Program-made: the position numbers and the translations under genes
Shown here: piece after piece, positions 44,315 through 54,599 of the stretch
How the letters are laid out: every line of letters begins with the position of its first letter
Position numbering within the stretch: position 1 is the first letter of the stretch
Source of the DNA: Lottia gigantea
Taxonomy: Eukaryota; Mollusca; Gastropoda; Lottiidae
Direction: 5' to 3'
DNA length: 64,000 nt
Assembly: GCF_000327385.1 (NCBI RefSeq)
Contig: NW_008707425.1
Coordinates: forward strand, 4,181,282 to 4,245,281
The notes under the pieces: model-generated
Told to the model about the DNA's origin: nothing
The model's database searches: none
The model's input: the letters and a program-made list of their open reading frames with translations, nothing else

Positions 44315-44335
44315 GAAAGTCTCTTTACAATTTCC

Positions 44336-44697
44336 TTAAAGATGGGTTCCCTTATTTTCATTTATGAAAATGAAAATGCTAATACTGAATAGAAAGTAGA
44401 TCTGTTCTAATGATTTTGAAAAATACCAGTTTGTCTCACATGTCCATAGTTAATTCATAATTAGCTAATAAGAAGATAATTACCTACAGAATTCCTGTGA
44501 TTGACCGATCAAGAAAGGTCAAAAAGTCTTTTTTTGTTTGTCCTGACAGTACATACATGGACATTTATGATTGATTAAAACTTTTCATTATATGCAATAA
44601 GAACATAATGATATGATTAAGAATACATGATAATTCATTAGAAACACCAATTAATCAAATAGTTTGACACTAAAAAATAACGAAACCCATCATCAAG
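44336..44697 (-). mobile_element. MITE-B copy 2, inverted
   Basis: TTAAAGATGGGTTCCCTTAT to GAAACCCATCATCAAGG; the inner words are complements of those in 1630-2005. Confidence 0.85.
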
Positions 44698-45378
44698 GAC
44701 TATCCTTTACTCCTTGCAGCGTTTTTTAGGTACCGGTATTAGTATTCAGTAATTTGGTTTATATACTAGCGTAGTTTCAATAACTATTTATTATACCTAC
44801 CTTTAAAATAATTTGTTTATGTTGTCTTATTCAGTGCAACCCCATCTATTACCTTGATGAGCTTGAAATACAACACAGCCAGATGACACTTGTCTTTAAT
44901 CAATTTTCTCCATTAATATCTTTGTTTTTATCACAAACTGTACTCTTTGTTACTAGGCAGTAATGAATTAAAAAGTCGTGTTTATTTGTTCTAGCTCGTA
45001 TTCTTATCATCCTTCAATCATCTATTAAAAATCATTGTTCATCATCTAAAATCAATTCTTATGGTCTTTCTAGTTTCCTCTTCATTATTCTACTATTATT
45101 TATTGACCATTTTGTTGGGTTTGTCAGTGCGTAAAACCTGAACGCCATGATTAATATTATCAGAAAATCAAAGCAAATAGCCTTTTTAAATATGAGAGTT
45201 ATTTAGGGCCCAAAAATATTAATACTGTTATTATTCAGTATTGATTGTCTGATATAATGGTAGTTTCTGATGCCTGAACCATTGATTCAGGTCACCCTAC
45301 AGAACTTTTGGTCGCCAATGGCAACTGCTAGTCAAATAAAAGTGCTTATGTATGTCATGTATTGGTAGTTTGAAACCT
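44698..45378. other. No gene recognised
   Basis: AT-rich, no frame of note and no repeat match. Confidence 0.4.
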
Positions 45379-45743
45379 TTAAAGATGGTTTTCCTTATTT
45401 TTTTAGTGTCAAATTAAACAACATATTTGATTATTTGGTGTTTCTAATGAATTATCATGTATTCTTAATCATATCATTATGTTCTTATTGCATATAATTT
45501 AGAGCTCTAACCAATCATAAATGTTCATGTTTATAGTCTGGATAAAAAAAAAGACTTTTTGACCTTTCTTGATCGGTCACTCATTGGAATTCTGCTTGTA
45601 ATTCTCTTCTAATAATGAATTAATTATGGACATGTGAGACAAACTGATATTTTTCCAAGTCATTAGAACACCTTAACATTCTGTTCATATAAGTATTAGC
45701 ATTTTCATTTTCATCAATGAAAATAAGGGAACCCATCTTTAAC
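45379..45743 (+). mobile_element. MITE-B copy 3
   Basis: TTAAAGATGGTTTTCCTTAT to GGGAACCCATCTTTAA, TTAA at each edge. It is inverted relative to copy 2 and lies about 680 bp from it. Confidence 0.9.
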
Positions 45744-45992
45744 AGAACAAATTAGAGTTAAAATTTGAATATGATAGTATTATCTTTGTTGAATGTTTGA
45801 AAGGGACTTAGTATTCTAATTATTCACTTTACCAATTCTACCTTCTACCTCATCCGAAACATCTTCCAGCCTGCCTCTGATGGATATTTTGACAGTTGTC
45901 AGCTGGAGTAGAGTCAGAAATAAAATATCCTTTTAAATGGGGATTTTCCACATCTCTAAAGATGCATTTTTTCTAACATAATATTCAATTAC

Positions 45993-46212
45993 CTTGACGA
46001 TGATAGTAAATTAGTGCTGGCCATTTCCGTAACATTCGCTTTGTTAGTATCACGTGACTCTATGACCTTTGAATTTTTGGTTGATGTTAAAAAAGCACTT
46101 TGATGGAACCGGAGATGTGACATAAATGGTTTAGGGAGAAAATGATGGTATGACTGAACTTCGAAAATATTCATCTTTCCAAATATACTTGGGTTTTGCA
46201 GATCCGAGGTAT
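45993..46212 (-). CDS. Candidate internal exon, 73 codons
   Basis: On the minus strand AAACCTTTTTAG is followed by 220 bp open in one frame to TCGTCAAG|GTAATT, a good donor. It reads TSDLQNPSIFGKMNIFEVQS, then HHFLPKPFMSHLRFHQ and later MASTNLLSSS. G+C is near 40 percent, above the flanks. The phase is two bases in and two out. The bases fit a preceding exon ending in one base (such as ATGGCTGCTAACAATG at 52002-51987) and a following one beginning with one base (22922-23017). I do not recognise the protein. Confidence 0.45.
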
Positions 46213-46690
46213 CTAAAAAGGTTTAAAATCTCTGCACCTGCGGAAATGCAGAATGTTCCCATTTAACAGGGCCTTTTTTTTCTGTCTCTATAGCAGCCGA
46301 CATTTGAATGGCCATATTTTACCATGATGGCAGGTTTGATTCTCTAAGATTTTGCCTACCTGCTTATCCTTGATCAAAATTCTTGGCACTAATCTAAGAT
46401 TATCTGCTGTTAATTGGAAGCATTGGAAAAAATGGGTTATTTTTCAAAATCATTAGCCTGATAGATTAAACCCCCAAGATCAATGTTTTTTCAAAGTAAA
46501 CATAACAAATTTGAACACTTCAACAACTTCAGTATGTTTTTCTAATCCAGTGCAATTTAAAATCGATTTAAGCTGTGAATGAATGTAAGTTATTATTTGA
46601 GAAACACGAAGAATTTAAATTTTTTATAATGAAACTTTTTCTTGCAAAGAATGTCATGTAAATGTATTATGTATTGCTTCAGACAGATCA

Positions 46691-46846
46691 ATGTATCCTA
46701 CACAATTCTACACATTGTTTAAACTTGAGGAGTTCTGTTGTTCCACTTTCTACATCAATACGACTGATTGCAATGAAAGCCGGTGCAATCTTTGTACTAT
46801 GTAACAGGCAAAGTGAAGTGTTTTCAACGGGAAAGATTAGTCTGGT
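46691..46846 (-). CDS. Candidate exon
   Basis: A strong acceptor (TTTATCTTTCTCAATTCAG) leads into 52 open codons on the minus strand reading TRLIFPVENTSLCLLHSTK, APAFIAISRIDVESGTTELL. The frame stops at 46690, with only weak donors (GTGTAG, GTAGGA) before it, so the 3' edge is not fixed and a terminal exon is possible. G+C is near 40 percent. Plus-strand frames here are also open (62 codons), which weakens the case. Confidence 0.3.
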
Positions 46847-47189
46847 CTGAATTGAGAAAGATAAATATAATTAACAGTTCATTAGGAAGTCAAGAATACG
46901 ATAATGGAATTCCATATTAAGATTTAATATTGGGTACCATGACGATATCTTTTCACCATCAGCTGTATATCCAAACTCTTCATTACGACAAGAATCATAA
47001 TTAATTTTTAAAGATAGATTGCCAGGCACGGTAACATACACCCACTGGCAGCTGTAAGAAATTATAAAACAGTCTTCAGTGACTAAAGGATGAATTTTCT
47101 CATATTAAAGAAATTTTAATAGTTTGAATTCAATGATATATATATTTACTGTCAGTTATTTATGCTGAGAAATACCACCAATTTTTTTA
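46847..47189. other. No gene recognised
   Basis: Unassigned AT-rich sequence; nothing seen. Confidence 0.4.
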
Positions 47190-47530
47190 AAATCAATATC
47201 AATAACCCAAATACATCAAATTATCCCATCAATATACATGATCACACCATGTTTCATTTAAATCAATTAAAACTGTAGTCTCTAATGCGTTCACAAACAA
47301 ATTTTGACCATTTTTCCTAAGTCAAGGGCAATAACTCAAAGACCGTTTATCGAAAGATCATCAAATTCAAATTGTCCAAGATCTCATCAATATAAATGAA
47401 CACACCAAATTTCATTAAAATCAGTTGAAAACTGTAGTCTCTATTGTGTTCACAAGAAATGTTGACAGACAGACGGACAGGGCAACGGCAATATACATCC
47501 ACATTTCCATGTGGGCGTGTAAATTTATAT
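47190..47530 (+). repeat. Dispersed repeat, two tandem ~130-bp modules
   Basis: ATACATGATCACACCATGTTTCAT with AAACTGTAGTCTCTAATGCG (first module) recur as ATAAATGAACACACCAAATT and AAACTGTAGTCTCTATTGTG (second). Then GACAGACAGACGGACAGGG and CATGTGGGCGTGTAAA follow. Repeats of this form, ending in a GACAGACGGAC run and a GTGGGCGTRTA terminus, are common in marine invertebrate genomes as non-autonomous elements; the exact family is not known to me. Confidence 0.65.
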
Positions 47531-47719
47531 ATATATTTTTGTGGTAAATCTAATCGGACGAATATGTCTAGAATTGAAAAAAGGGAAAGATTTTGTTATC
47601 ATGAAATTAAATTTGTACATCTTACATATTTGCAACTTTTTGGGCTTCCAAAGACAGATCAGACTATACACGGCCTTCTAATTTTCAAAATCCATCTGTT
47701 AGGAGCTCATAGCTTGTAG

Positions 47720-48012
47720 CATTTGTGACCATTTTTTCTACCAATCAGACGTTAGTCTCAGAAACGGGAATTTTTCAATCTTTAATAGTTTTCACAGCTC
47801 ACCGTCAAAATTTTAGCCTTCAAAACCATGTGTGTCCAGAATTATCCGCGATTGAATGATAAAATGACGACTCATCAATTTAAGATAGATACTCTGTGAT
47901 ATATAGAAAAGACATATATAGAAATAGTGAGTAAATTCCTAGTTTGAAGTATTTTTAAAGGAATTTCTAGTACTTCTGAAGACTATTTACATGTATTCAA
48001 CACTAAAATAAC
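47720..48012 (-). mobile_element. MITE-A, inverted, both tips damaged
   Basis: CCATTTTTTCTACCAATCAG to TTACATGTATTCAACAC with full interior; the terminal CCCTTTAA is lost on both sides. Confidence 0.8.
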
Positions 48013-48692
48013 TAAGATTCAAGAACTACATGTAATAACACTGATAAGCACCAGTTCTGCTGTTTCGCTGCAGGCCATCTTGTGCTACTGATATGTGCTA
48101 AGGATACCCAATAGGTCAAGAAAAGTTTTTTTTCTGTTGTTTGCTGTTTTGTTTACAGAGAATTGGTCTGTTACAACTCTAAGCAACATCCCCAAAATTA
48201 TACCATGGATGCTATAAGCTACAGAGAACTGAACTTGACACAAAGACAAGGTTTCTGTGATCAGAATGGATGAGTACTTATATGTTAAAAGGACATAAAT
48301 CAATGAAATTTGAATTATCACTGAAAAAACTGAAAATATGAAAAACAATATTCAAATTAATGATACAATCTGATTCTGATGGCAGATGGAATATCAAACC
48401 TGAATATTTATAGATTGGTTCCAAGTTAGTCTGGTATTTCTCAATGTCTGGAGATATTGGAATCATTGTTATTGTCTGTACAAATCATGCATACATAATC
48501 AACATGATGTGAATGCGAATAGTTCAGAAGCCGAGATATATTTATAGTCTAATGTCCTCTATATCTGATTTCTTGTCAATCACTTTGTTTTTCTGAGACT
48601 AAGTTTTCATATCTATTTCGAGCTATGTAGGTTGTAAATACCATCCTGTATGGTGCTGTCAGTTTAGTTATTTCTAGTCAAGTTACTTCTTG
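48013..48692. other. No gene recognised
   Basis: Two minus-strand frames (48085-48466) of 87 and 62 codons overlap in different frames, hydrophobic, without motif. Taken as chance. Confidence 0.3.
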
Positions 48693-48842
48693 TGATGTAG
48701 GTGGGAGGCTGACAGGGAAAAAGCATCTTGTTGAGTGGTTAAAACAAAACACATGTATGCACGTTACGATTCCGCGTCATTTCGAAATTGAAAGGAGTAG
48801 GTTGTCCTCTTCATTAGAACAATAAGTTGCAGAAAATTTGAT
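48693..48842 (+). mobile_element. SINE-1 fragment, decayed
   Basis: GGGAGGCTGACAGGGAAAAA, ATGCACGTTACGATTCC, TCCTCTTCATTAGAACA and AGTTGCAGAAAA match the SINE-1 body in order with deletions. Confidence 0.65.
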
Positions 48843-49159
48843 TTATATATTTATAGTTCATTTGTGCCCTCTGACAACAAAGCAAACTTCTGATATCAAA
48901 TTTTATAAAATACAAGTTATGTGAATAAAAAGTCACTCCCCTGTCGCTTAAAGTGGGCGGAGCTTAACTTTACTATGTGAAGTTAACTGATAACAAATTA
49001 TTTGTAAACTTGTAGGCATTTCTCTCATGAAATTTAGATTTTTTATTAGCTGATAGGACTTGGTAATGGTTTGATTGATTGAACTGCTTTCAGATTTGAA
49101 CTCTGAAGAGATCCAAAACTATTACACAGTTCTACTATGTAGGTAAACTTAGTATAACG
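48843..49159. other. No gene recognised
   Basis: Unassigned AT-rich sequence; nothing seen. Confidence 0.4.
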
Positions 49160-49233
49160 AACTGAGTTTGAAGTGTAAGAGTGCTGGGCCCATAACCCAG
49201 AGGTCCATGATGAATGAGAACCATGCTCTGCTA
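49160..49233 (+). pseudogene. Initiator tRNA-Met (CAT) pseudogene
   Basis: GTGCTGGGCCCATAACCCAG (49181-49200) is the intact anticodon arm of eukaryotic initiator tRNA-Met, with anticodon CAT at 49191-49193. It is followed by AGGTC and, after a mutated T-arm, AACCATGCTCTGCTA, the usual iMet 3' half. The 5' half (CTGAGTTTGAAGTGTAAGA against CAGAGTGGCGCAGCGGAAGC) is badly decayed, so the acceptor and D arms cannot pair and the A box is lost. No SINE body follows. It is a dead tRNA copy or the relic of an iMet-derived element. Confidence 0.8.
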
Positions 49234-49682
49234 CAATAAAAAGTGATTGATGAGTTAAGGATTAATTAAAACATACGTATTATATACAGGATGAATTCAA
49301 TCTTGCATGCAATCTGTCATGCTTCAGGCCACTGATGATGTCAAATGATGTCACATGATTTTCAAAATGGCCAATTAAAATGCTTCTGCATTCAGTTTGT
49401 TTTGTAAATTCATTTTCAAACAGATCTATCAACACCCTTCCACATACATTTTTTTGTAAATATAAACTCAAGATTCTTTACATTAGTAAGGGCATCCCCA
49501 CATGTATGAAAAACATCATTTTCATTGGTTAAAATTCATCACCTGGTAGAAGTTATTTAGATAAGGTTTAAACAACGATTATTATGTTAGAAATGTGTAA
49601 AAGTGTGAATTCATTGATACGTTATGTATAGGTCTTGATAATACTATGTCTGTTACACTACAGATATGATGTCATTAAAAAT
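49234..49682. other. No gene recognised
   Basis: A 63-codon minus frame (49280-49471) has no motif. Confidence 0.35.
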
Positions 49683-49815
49683 AAAATCTGATTACATTAG
49701 CATTAACAATCTGATTACATTAGCATAAATAATCTGATAACATTAGCATACACATTCTTATTACATTAGCATTAATTATCTGATTACATTAGCATTAATT
49801 ATCTGATTAAAATGA
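49683..49815 (+). repeat. 23-bp repeat, about 6 copies
   Basis: The unit is TCTGATTACATTAGCATTAAT(AA) with small variants. Confidence 0.9.
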
Positions 49816-50170
49816 ATACCTAGATAGGGTTTCTTGTATATTTTGCTGTGGGTTAATACACCTCTCTCCCTTCCTCCCTTACCCCAAGAAAAGAGGCTTG
49901 TAGTCCAACTTACATCCCCCCAGTTTCGAATTTCTGAAGTTCTGAAATATCAGGTGCTGTTTGCCAACTTTGACAATTATATGGCCCCTACTCGCCTCCC
50001 TCCATCTAAGGTTCATAGAAAAGTCATTGACTATGCTTGTATTTGTGATCTAAGTAAGTAGCTATACAAGTTTTTTTGGTCAACTAAAATTCAACCAATT
50101 AATTGCTCGGAAAAAAACAGAAAAAAAAGCAAAAAAAAGCTCTCTTAACTTTATTTTTATTCTGCCTCTT

Positions 50171-50333
50171 AGAATAAACATAAAATTTAAGAATTTTTAA
50201 ACTTGGCCAATAAGAGTATATATTCATCAGTAGATATACCTGGTGTCATATATAATATAACAGGATTCTTATATAATCTGATAAACCCAATAAAAACTTA
50301 GTAATTCTTTATAAATATGCAATTAATGTTTTA
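50171..50333 (+). mobile_element. MITE-E, left arm only
   Basis: AGAATAAACATAAAATTTAAG start, GGCCAATAAGAGTATATATT, ACCTGGTGTCATATATAATA and TAAATATGCAATTAA. The sequence stops matching at the centre of the palindrome, so one arm is lost. Confidence 0.8.
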
Positions 50334-50650
50334 TATTATATAATCTACTTTCTGGAATGGTTACTATAAGATGTCTATAGGGTAATAATGTAATAATAAT
50401 ATCTTGTGTGATATCATGATGTATAATCCCCTGTGTGCCTGCAACCATGATTTCTAATCACCAAATAAGGCATTATATATTGCCTTGCTCTTTAGAGATT
50501 AGGTAAAGGCACATATATGAATTGCCTGAAGTATATAGGTTACACTCGAGATTTAATATTATGTAGATTTTATAACATAATATCCGAATTTTTTGAGTAT
50601 TTTTACATAATACAAACAATCAACTTATCAAATCCTTACATCATATGTGA
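50334..50650. other. No gene recognised
   Basis: Unassigned AT-rich sequence; nothing seen. Confidence 0.4.
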
Positions 50651-50925
50651 ATGGTTCTAAAATTGAAATAACACACACGGATGTAGTTCGCAACCATTTT
50701 GAATCTATACCCCAACTTAATAAGTCGAATTTTTAAAAAGTTAAAATATTTCAACAAAGCCTTCAAATCACAATTAAAGCCATTTTTGAAACATTATATT
50801 TATGTGATTTCTAGGCTTTGATATAGGGTATAGCCTATTTTAGATATTCCAGTTATGAAATCAAGGAAGAGATTCAAAATGGCTGTGAACTAATTTTGTG
50901 TGTGTTATTTCCATGTAAGAACCAT
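50651..50925 (+). mobile_element. MITE-F, long terminal inverted repeats
   Basis: ATGGTTCTAAAATTGAAATAACACACAC... at the left and its complement ...GTGTGTGTTATTTCCATG, AGAACCAT at the right pair over about 55 bp, reaching AACCATTTTGAATCT / AGATTCAAAATGGCTG. It is a single copy in the window with no coding; superfamily not assignable from the ends alone. Confidence 0.75.
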
Positions 50926-51184
50926 ACTTAGTTTTGTATGATGATGTCATGTAACAGCAGTCCAGATATAGAGTTCCACTACGGCTGCTTCAATAAAAGT
51001 ATAAAGAATAAAGAAAAAAAACGTTTGAAAAGGGCCGTATGCAAAATATTCATTAACAATAACAATGTCAATTATTTGTGAAATAAGTAAGCTATTTACT
51101 ATCATGCGTTTACTTTATCTGAATTTGTTTGAAAACAGAGTGTTCTAAATGTTAAGTAACCAGTAAAAACTAGACTCAATAATT

Positions 51185-51365
51185 TTATTTGAAACCTCCA
51201 AAGTAAGTAGGAGACATATTTCTCTACAATTTTGCATTTATTTTACTTTAATCTGTACATTGGTTTTCAAACACCCCATTTTTTTTCTATTTAAAACTTT
51301 TATTAAACTTAAGGGACACTTATTTTGAGATTTTGATCTATATTTTTTGTTAATTTGAACACCTA
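51185..51365 (-). mobile_element. MITE-D fragment
   Basis: GGAGACATATTTCTCTACAA and TTATTTTACTTTAATCTGTAC match 6530-6575; GAGATTTTGATCTATATTTT matches 6695-6712. Termini absent. Confidence 0.6.
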
Positions 51366-51800
51366 ATGGTAAGTCCAATGATGAATAAAGACTCAATTTA
51401 ACCAAAGAGGAGATATTCTCTCTCAACTCAACCTATATGATTCTTGCATATATCTAGCTACAAGAATGCTTCGAAAAGGGCAAGTTTTTTGTACAAATTA
51501 GAAACCTTAATTTTTAATGCTATTTCAAGTCTAATTGGAATTGTTATCAGAGTTTACCATTCAGAAAAAGATTTACATTCATTTAACATCTTGTTCATTA
51601 GTGTGTTAAATGTTTTTCAACTGGTTTTTTATTTGTTTACATACATCTTTTCATATTCAAAATTACGGATTCATCAATAAAATATACTTTCTTTGTTAAT
51701 TCGATGAAGTGAACAGTCTCAAGAGATGCTTGTTCTGTGTAAACTAAATCCCTGTAGCTGCTTATAAGTTTGATAAATTTGTTATTTTTTCAAGTATTTT
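51366..51800. other. No gene recognised
   Basis: A 78-codon frame (51444-51680) is Ile/Phe/Leu-rich without motif. Confidence 0.3.
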
Positions 51801-52170
51801 TGAGGGGGTCGTGGCTATTCGCACCGTAAAATACAAAAATGGGCATTAAAAAAAACATAAGGCCATCCATCCATCCCTACCTAACCTTAACAAAGTCACT
51901 TTATATCATTCTTGACAAAATGGCTTCATGCTTTGAAAATGACACCCAAAAATTAGCGCGCCTATTGTGTCTTATCTTATCCTTACCATTGTTAGCAGCC
52001 ATAGAGAACACGCATCGTGACTGTACACATAGCCAGTGTGTTTTGAGAGACAGGGTGGGTCTTTTAGTTTTACTAGTCAAATCAGATGGGAATTTTCAAA
52101 ATGACCGTGTGATGATCTTCTTTTAAGTGTTATGGGTCAAAAAGTGCTAATGAAATGACATATCATAATT
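51801..52170. promoter_or_regulatory. Locally G+C-richer stretch, possible promoter or first-exon region
   Basis: This stretch has more CpG than its surroundings (TTCGCACCG, AGCGCGCC, ACGCATCGTG) and good start contexts on both strands (plus: ACAAAATGGCTTC at 51918; minus: TCTCTATGGCTGC at 52002). The plus frame continues to 52126 with a hydrophobic run (LARLLCLILSLPLLAA). No TATA box or initiator could be assigned. It could be a promoter with a first exon on either strand, or a piece of an unknown repeat. Confidence 0.25.
51987..52002 (-). CDS. Candidate first coding exon (MAANN)
   Basis: On the minus strand TCTCT precedes ATGGCTGCTAACAATG, followed by GTAAGG, a strong donor. It would code Met-Ala-Ala-Asn-Asn plus one base. 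The phase fits the exon at 45993-46212, giving MAANND then TSDLQNPS. It does not fit the candidate at 46691-46846, whose frame would then stop. The short uORF ATGCGTGTTCTC lies just upstream. Confidence 0.3.
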
Positions 52171-52325
52171 TTTGCTAGTTGTGGCGGGTGTCACACTAGA
52201 AGCAGACCATGCTTTTAATTTATAGTTCACTACCATACTTTTACTCCTGATTTTGCCATTCTTTGGACAAGTTTTTTGACTGACGGAATTGACTTGCTTG
52301 CATGGATTTTTGAGCACCCAGCATG

Positions 52326-52826
52326 CCTAAAATTTGACCAAGCCAATTGCATCGAATTGTTTTTGAAAATGTTGGTACAACTATGAAATGGTCAAATCAG
52401 GCTGGATGATGGGTCAGTGACATTTGGTCAGATAGTACTTGACATTCTATCTGGCATTTGGCCAAATTGTCATTGGTATTGTCTTCAACAGACAGCTTAT
52501 ATCCTTCTTTAGAATATATAGAATAATAATCACAATAAAGCACATTATATAAGACTCCATGTAGTAGCATTCTATAAGAAAGATAAGAGAAGCACCACAT
52601 TTTACAAGGATAACAGTTCAAGGATCCCATCTGCCAGCTAGTCCTGGGCCATAACTTTTGGAAGGGATCTTTCTGGGATTACCCATACACATTTACAGCT
52701 GGGTTGACTGGAATACTGAAGAAAGATGACTTATTCAAGGTCATCAGACTTTCACACGCTGACCAAGATTAGAACCCACAAACAAGATTAGGGAAAGGTC
52801 AGAACTGTTTGAAATAAGAGATGTAC
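52326..52826 (-). mobile_element. 501-bp dispersed element containing SINE-2 body, copy 2
   Basis: Inverted partner of 39569-40069 with the same two boundaries. Outside the boundaries the flanks share nothing, so this is a mobile copy, not part of a larger duplication. Confidence 0.8.
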
Positions 52827-52854
52827 TTATTCAACTGGTAAGAGAACTTGTGCT

Positions 52855-52900
52855 CAGGGGCCTCGGTTTATTTTCCTATCTGAACAACTAAACTTTTCTT
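52855..52900 (-). mobile_element. SINE-1 relic
   Basis: GGGCCTCGGTTTATTTTCC is the complement of the GGGACAATAAACCGAGGCC core. An 11-C run follows at 52928-52938. Confidence 0.45.
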
Positions 52901-52989
52901 CTTCTTGCCACTCACCTCCTATCAAATCCCCCCCCCCCTCAAACCAAAAACTTTCACTTTTTATTCCTTTATACATCTTTTTTTATTTT

Positions 52990-53130
52990 CGGTCTTAAGA
53001 AAAGACAAGTTGTCATTTTAACTTTCAAACACAGATAATTCTGGACACACATGTATTTGAAGACTCAAATTTCATCGCTGAGCTTAGAACGCTTACTGAT
53101 TAAAATTTCTGAGACTTAGGTCCCTTTAAG
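52990..53130 (+). mobile_element. MITE-A, right part only
   Basis: AAGACAAGTTGTCATTTTAA, ATAATTCTGGACACACATG and TTAGGTCCCTTTAA; the left half is missing. Confidence 0.7.
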
Positions 53131-53811
53131 CATATGAAATTATACACTAGTGAGTCTCTTAAGATAAAAAATCTGCCTCCTATCTGAAAACTAATAACTT
53201 CTGCTCCAGTTCTGGGAGACAATTTGTGATTTACTAATCATTGATGAACTATAAATCTGGTATTATTATAAATCTCAAGTAGACAGTAGTGACTGTTATA
53301 TTATCATGTATAATAAATTATTGTCTCATAATCTTCCAATCTCCATGGTTTTGTCTCTCTTACTCTTTAATAATATAATCAATTCCACAGTTATCTAGGC
53401 CATATATAAATTTGATATTTTTATACACAATGGCATGAGATTTTCGCCCACAGTACAAAAGTTTGAATAGCACTATACTTCTGAACTGCACAAATCTGGC
53501 CCAAATCATTTCTTGGTAACAATTCTCTAAAACTAGCAACCCATACATGGGTATGATCAACACTTTTGGACAATTTTGAAATCAAATTTGAAGATTGACT
53601 TGGAATATTGAAAATATAATCTTATAATAATTTCTAGCTGATCATAGATGATGAAGATGACCACTTTGGCAGTTTACATCAATGGAAATTTAAAACATAA
53701 ATTGACCTTTATGACCACAGTTATTGAATAAGTTAGTAGCTTCTTTAGCTGTTAGTAGCTGAAGTGGGCATATACAGTAGAGGAGCACTATGCTTCTTAG
53801 ACACATGTCCC
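53131..53811. other. No gene recognised
   Basis: A 67-codon minus frame (53360-53563) has no motif. Confidence 0.35.
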
Positions 53812-54126
53812 TTGTTAACCTGAAGGTCCAGGGTTCAATTCCAGCATAGGTCGGGATCATACCTTCAGATATTTCAACCCGGTTTCCCCCTGTTATTGAT
53901 GCAGGTAAGAAGGGACTGACATGGAAAAAACGTCTAGTCGTTCAGATGGGACAATAAACCGAGGCTCTGTGTGCTACAGACTGTACACGCTAAAAATCCC
54001 TGGACAGTTGGAAATCCAAAAAGAGTAGGCTTATTTTCCTCATTGCACCCTGCATGGCGATGTCCGTCTTCATTAGCCTACATGGTGCAGGAAAGTAGGA
54101 CGTAAAACTCCATTCATTTCATTTCC
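53812..54126 (+). mobile_element. SINE-1, 5' part of head lost
   Basis: B-box side AACCTGAAGGTCCAGGGTTC is intact, as are GGGACAATAAACCGAGGC, the CCGTCTTCATTAGCC segment and the tail ACTCCATTCATTTCATTTC. The A-box region is scrambled. Confidence 0.85.
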
Positions 54127-54599
54127 CCAAACCAATTCAGTAAAAACTTTATTTAACTTTTAGAGACTCTTCTTCTGAGTTGGTATGGGGAAAGCTGTTC
54201 CAGTAATTGATATACTGAATCCAATAGAAATCAAGTCTGACTTTAACAAGTGTAAAAGAATAAACCATCCTAACATTCTTAAAGTAGATATTTTTTCTTG
54301 ATTCAGCTTTGATAACCAATTCAGAAAATTCTATCCTTTATAGTTCTCTTAAGAATAATATTCAAAGATCTTTATTACTTTAATAACATGAAATGAAACT
54401 GCTTTTGTCTAGCCAATTTGTGAAACAATCTTGAACAGAATTGATTAAATCGTACTACATATGGTTACTGTCTAGCTATCAGTGGTAAATTAAGTTAGCT
54501 CTTGAATAAATCTGTATTGCATAGCAAGTCATCTTCATAATGTCAAGCTATTAGGAAACGTATCTAATACTCTGACTTCATTCAGCATTTATCTTGTAT
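54127..54599. other. No gene recognised
   Basis: Unassigned AT-rich sequence; nothing seen. Confidence 0.4.

Noticed and set aside
47444-47719. 91-codon plus frame
   Set aside because: It starts inside the dispersed GACAGACAGACGG repeat and shows no domain.
49890-50053. Exon-like block between a pyrimidine tract and TAA|GTAAGT
   Set aside because: The splice signals look good and the phase would fit 56745, but the sequence resembles the C-rich stretch at 160-260, which suggests a dispersed repeat. Transcript data could overturn this.
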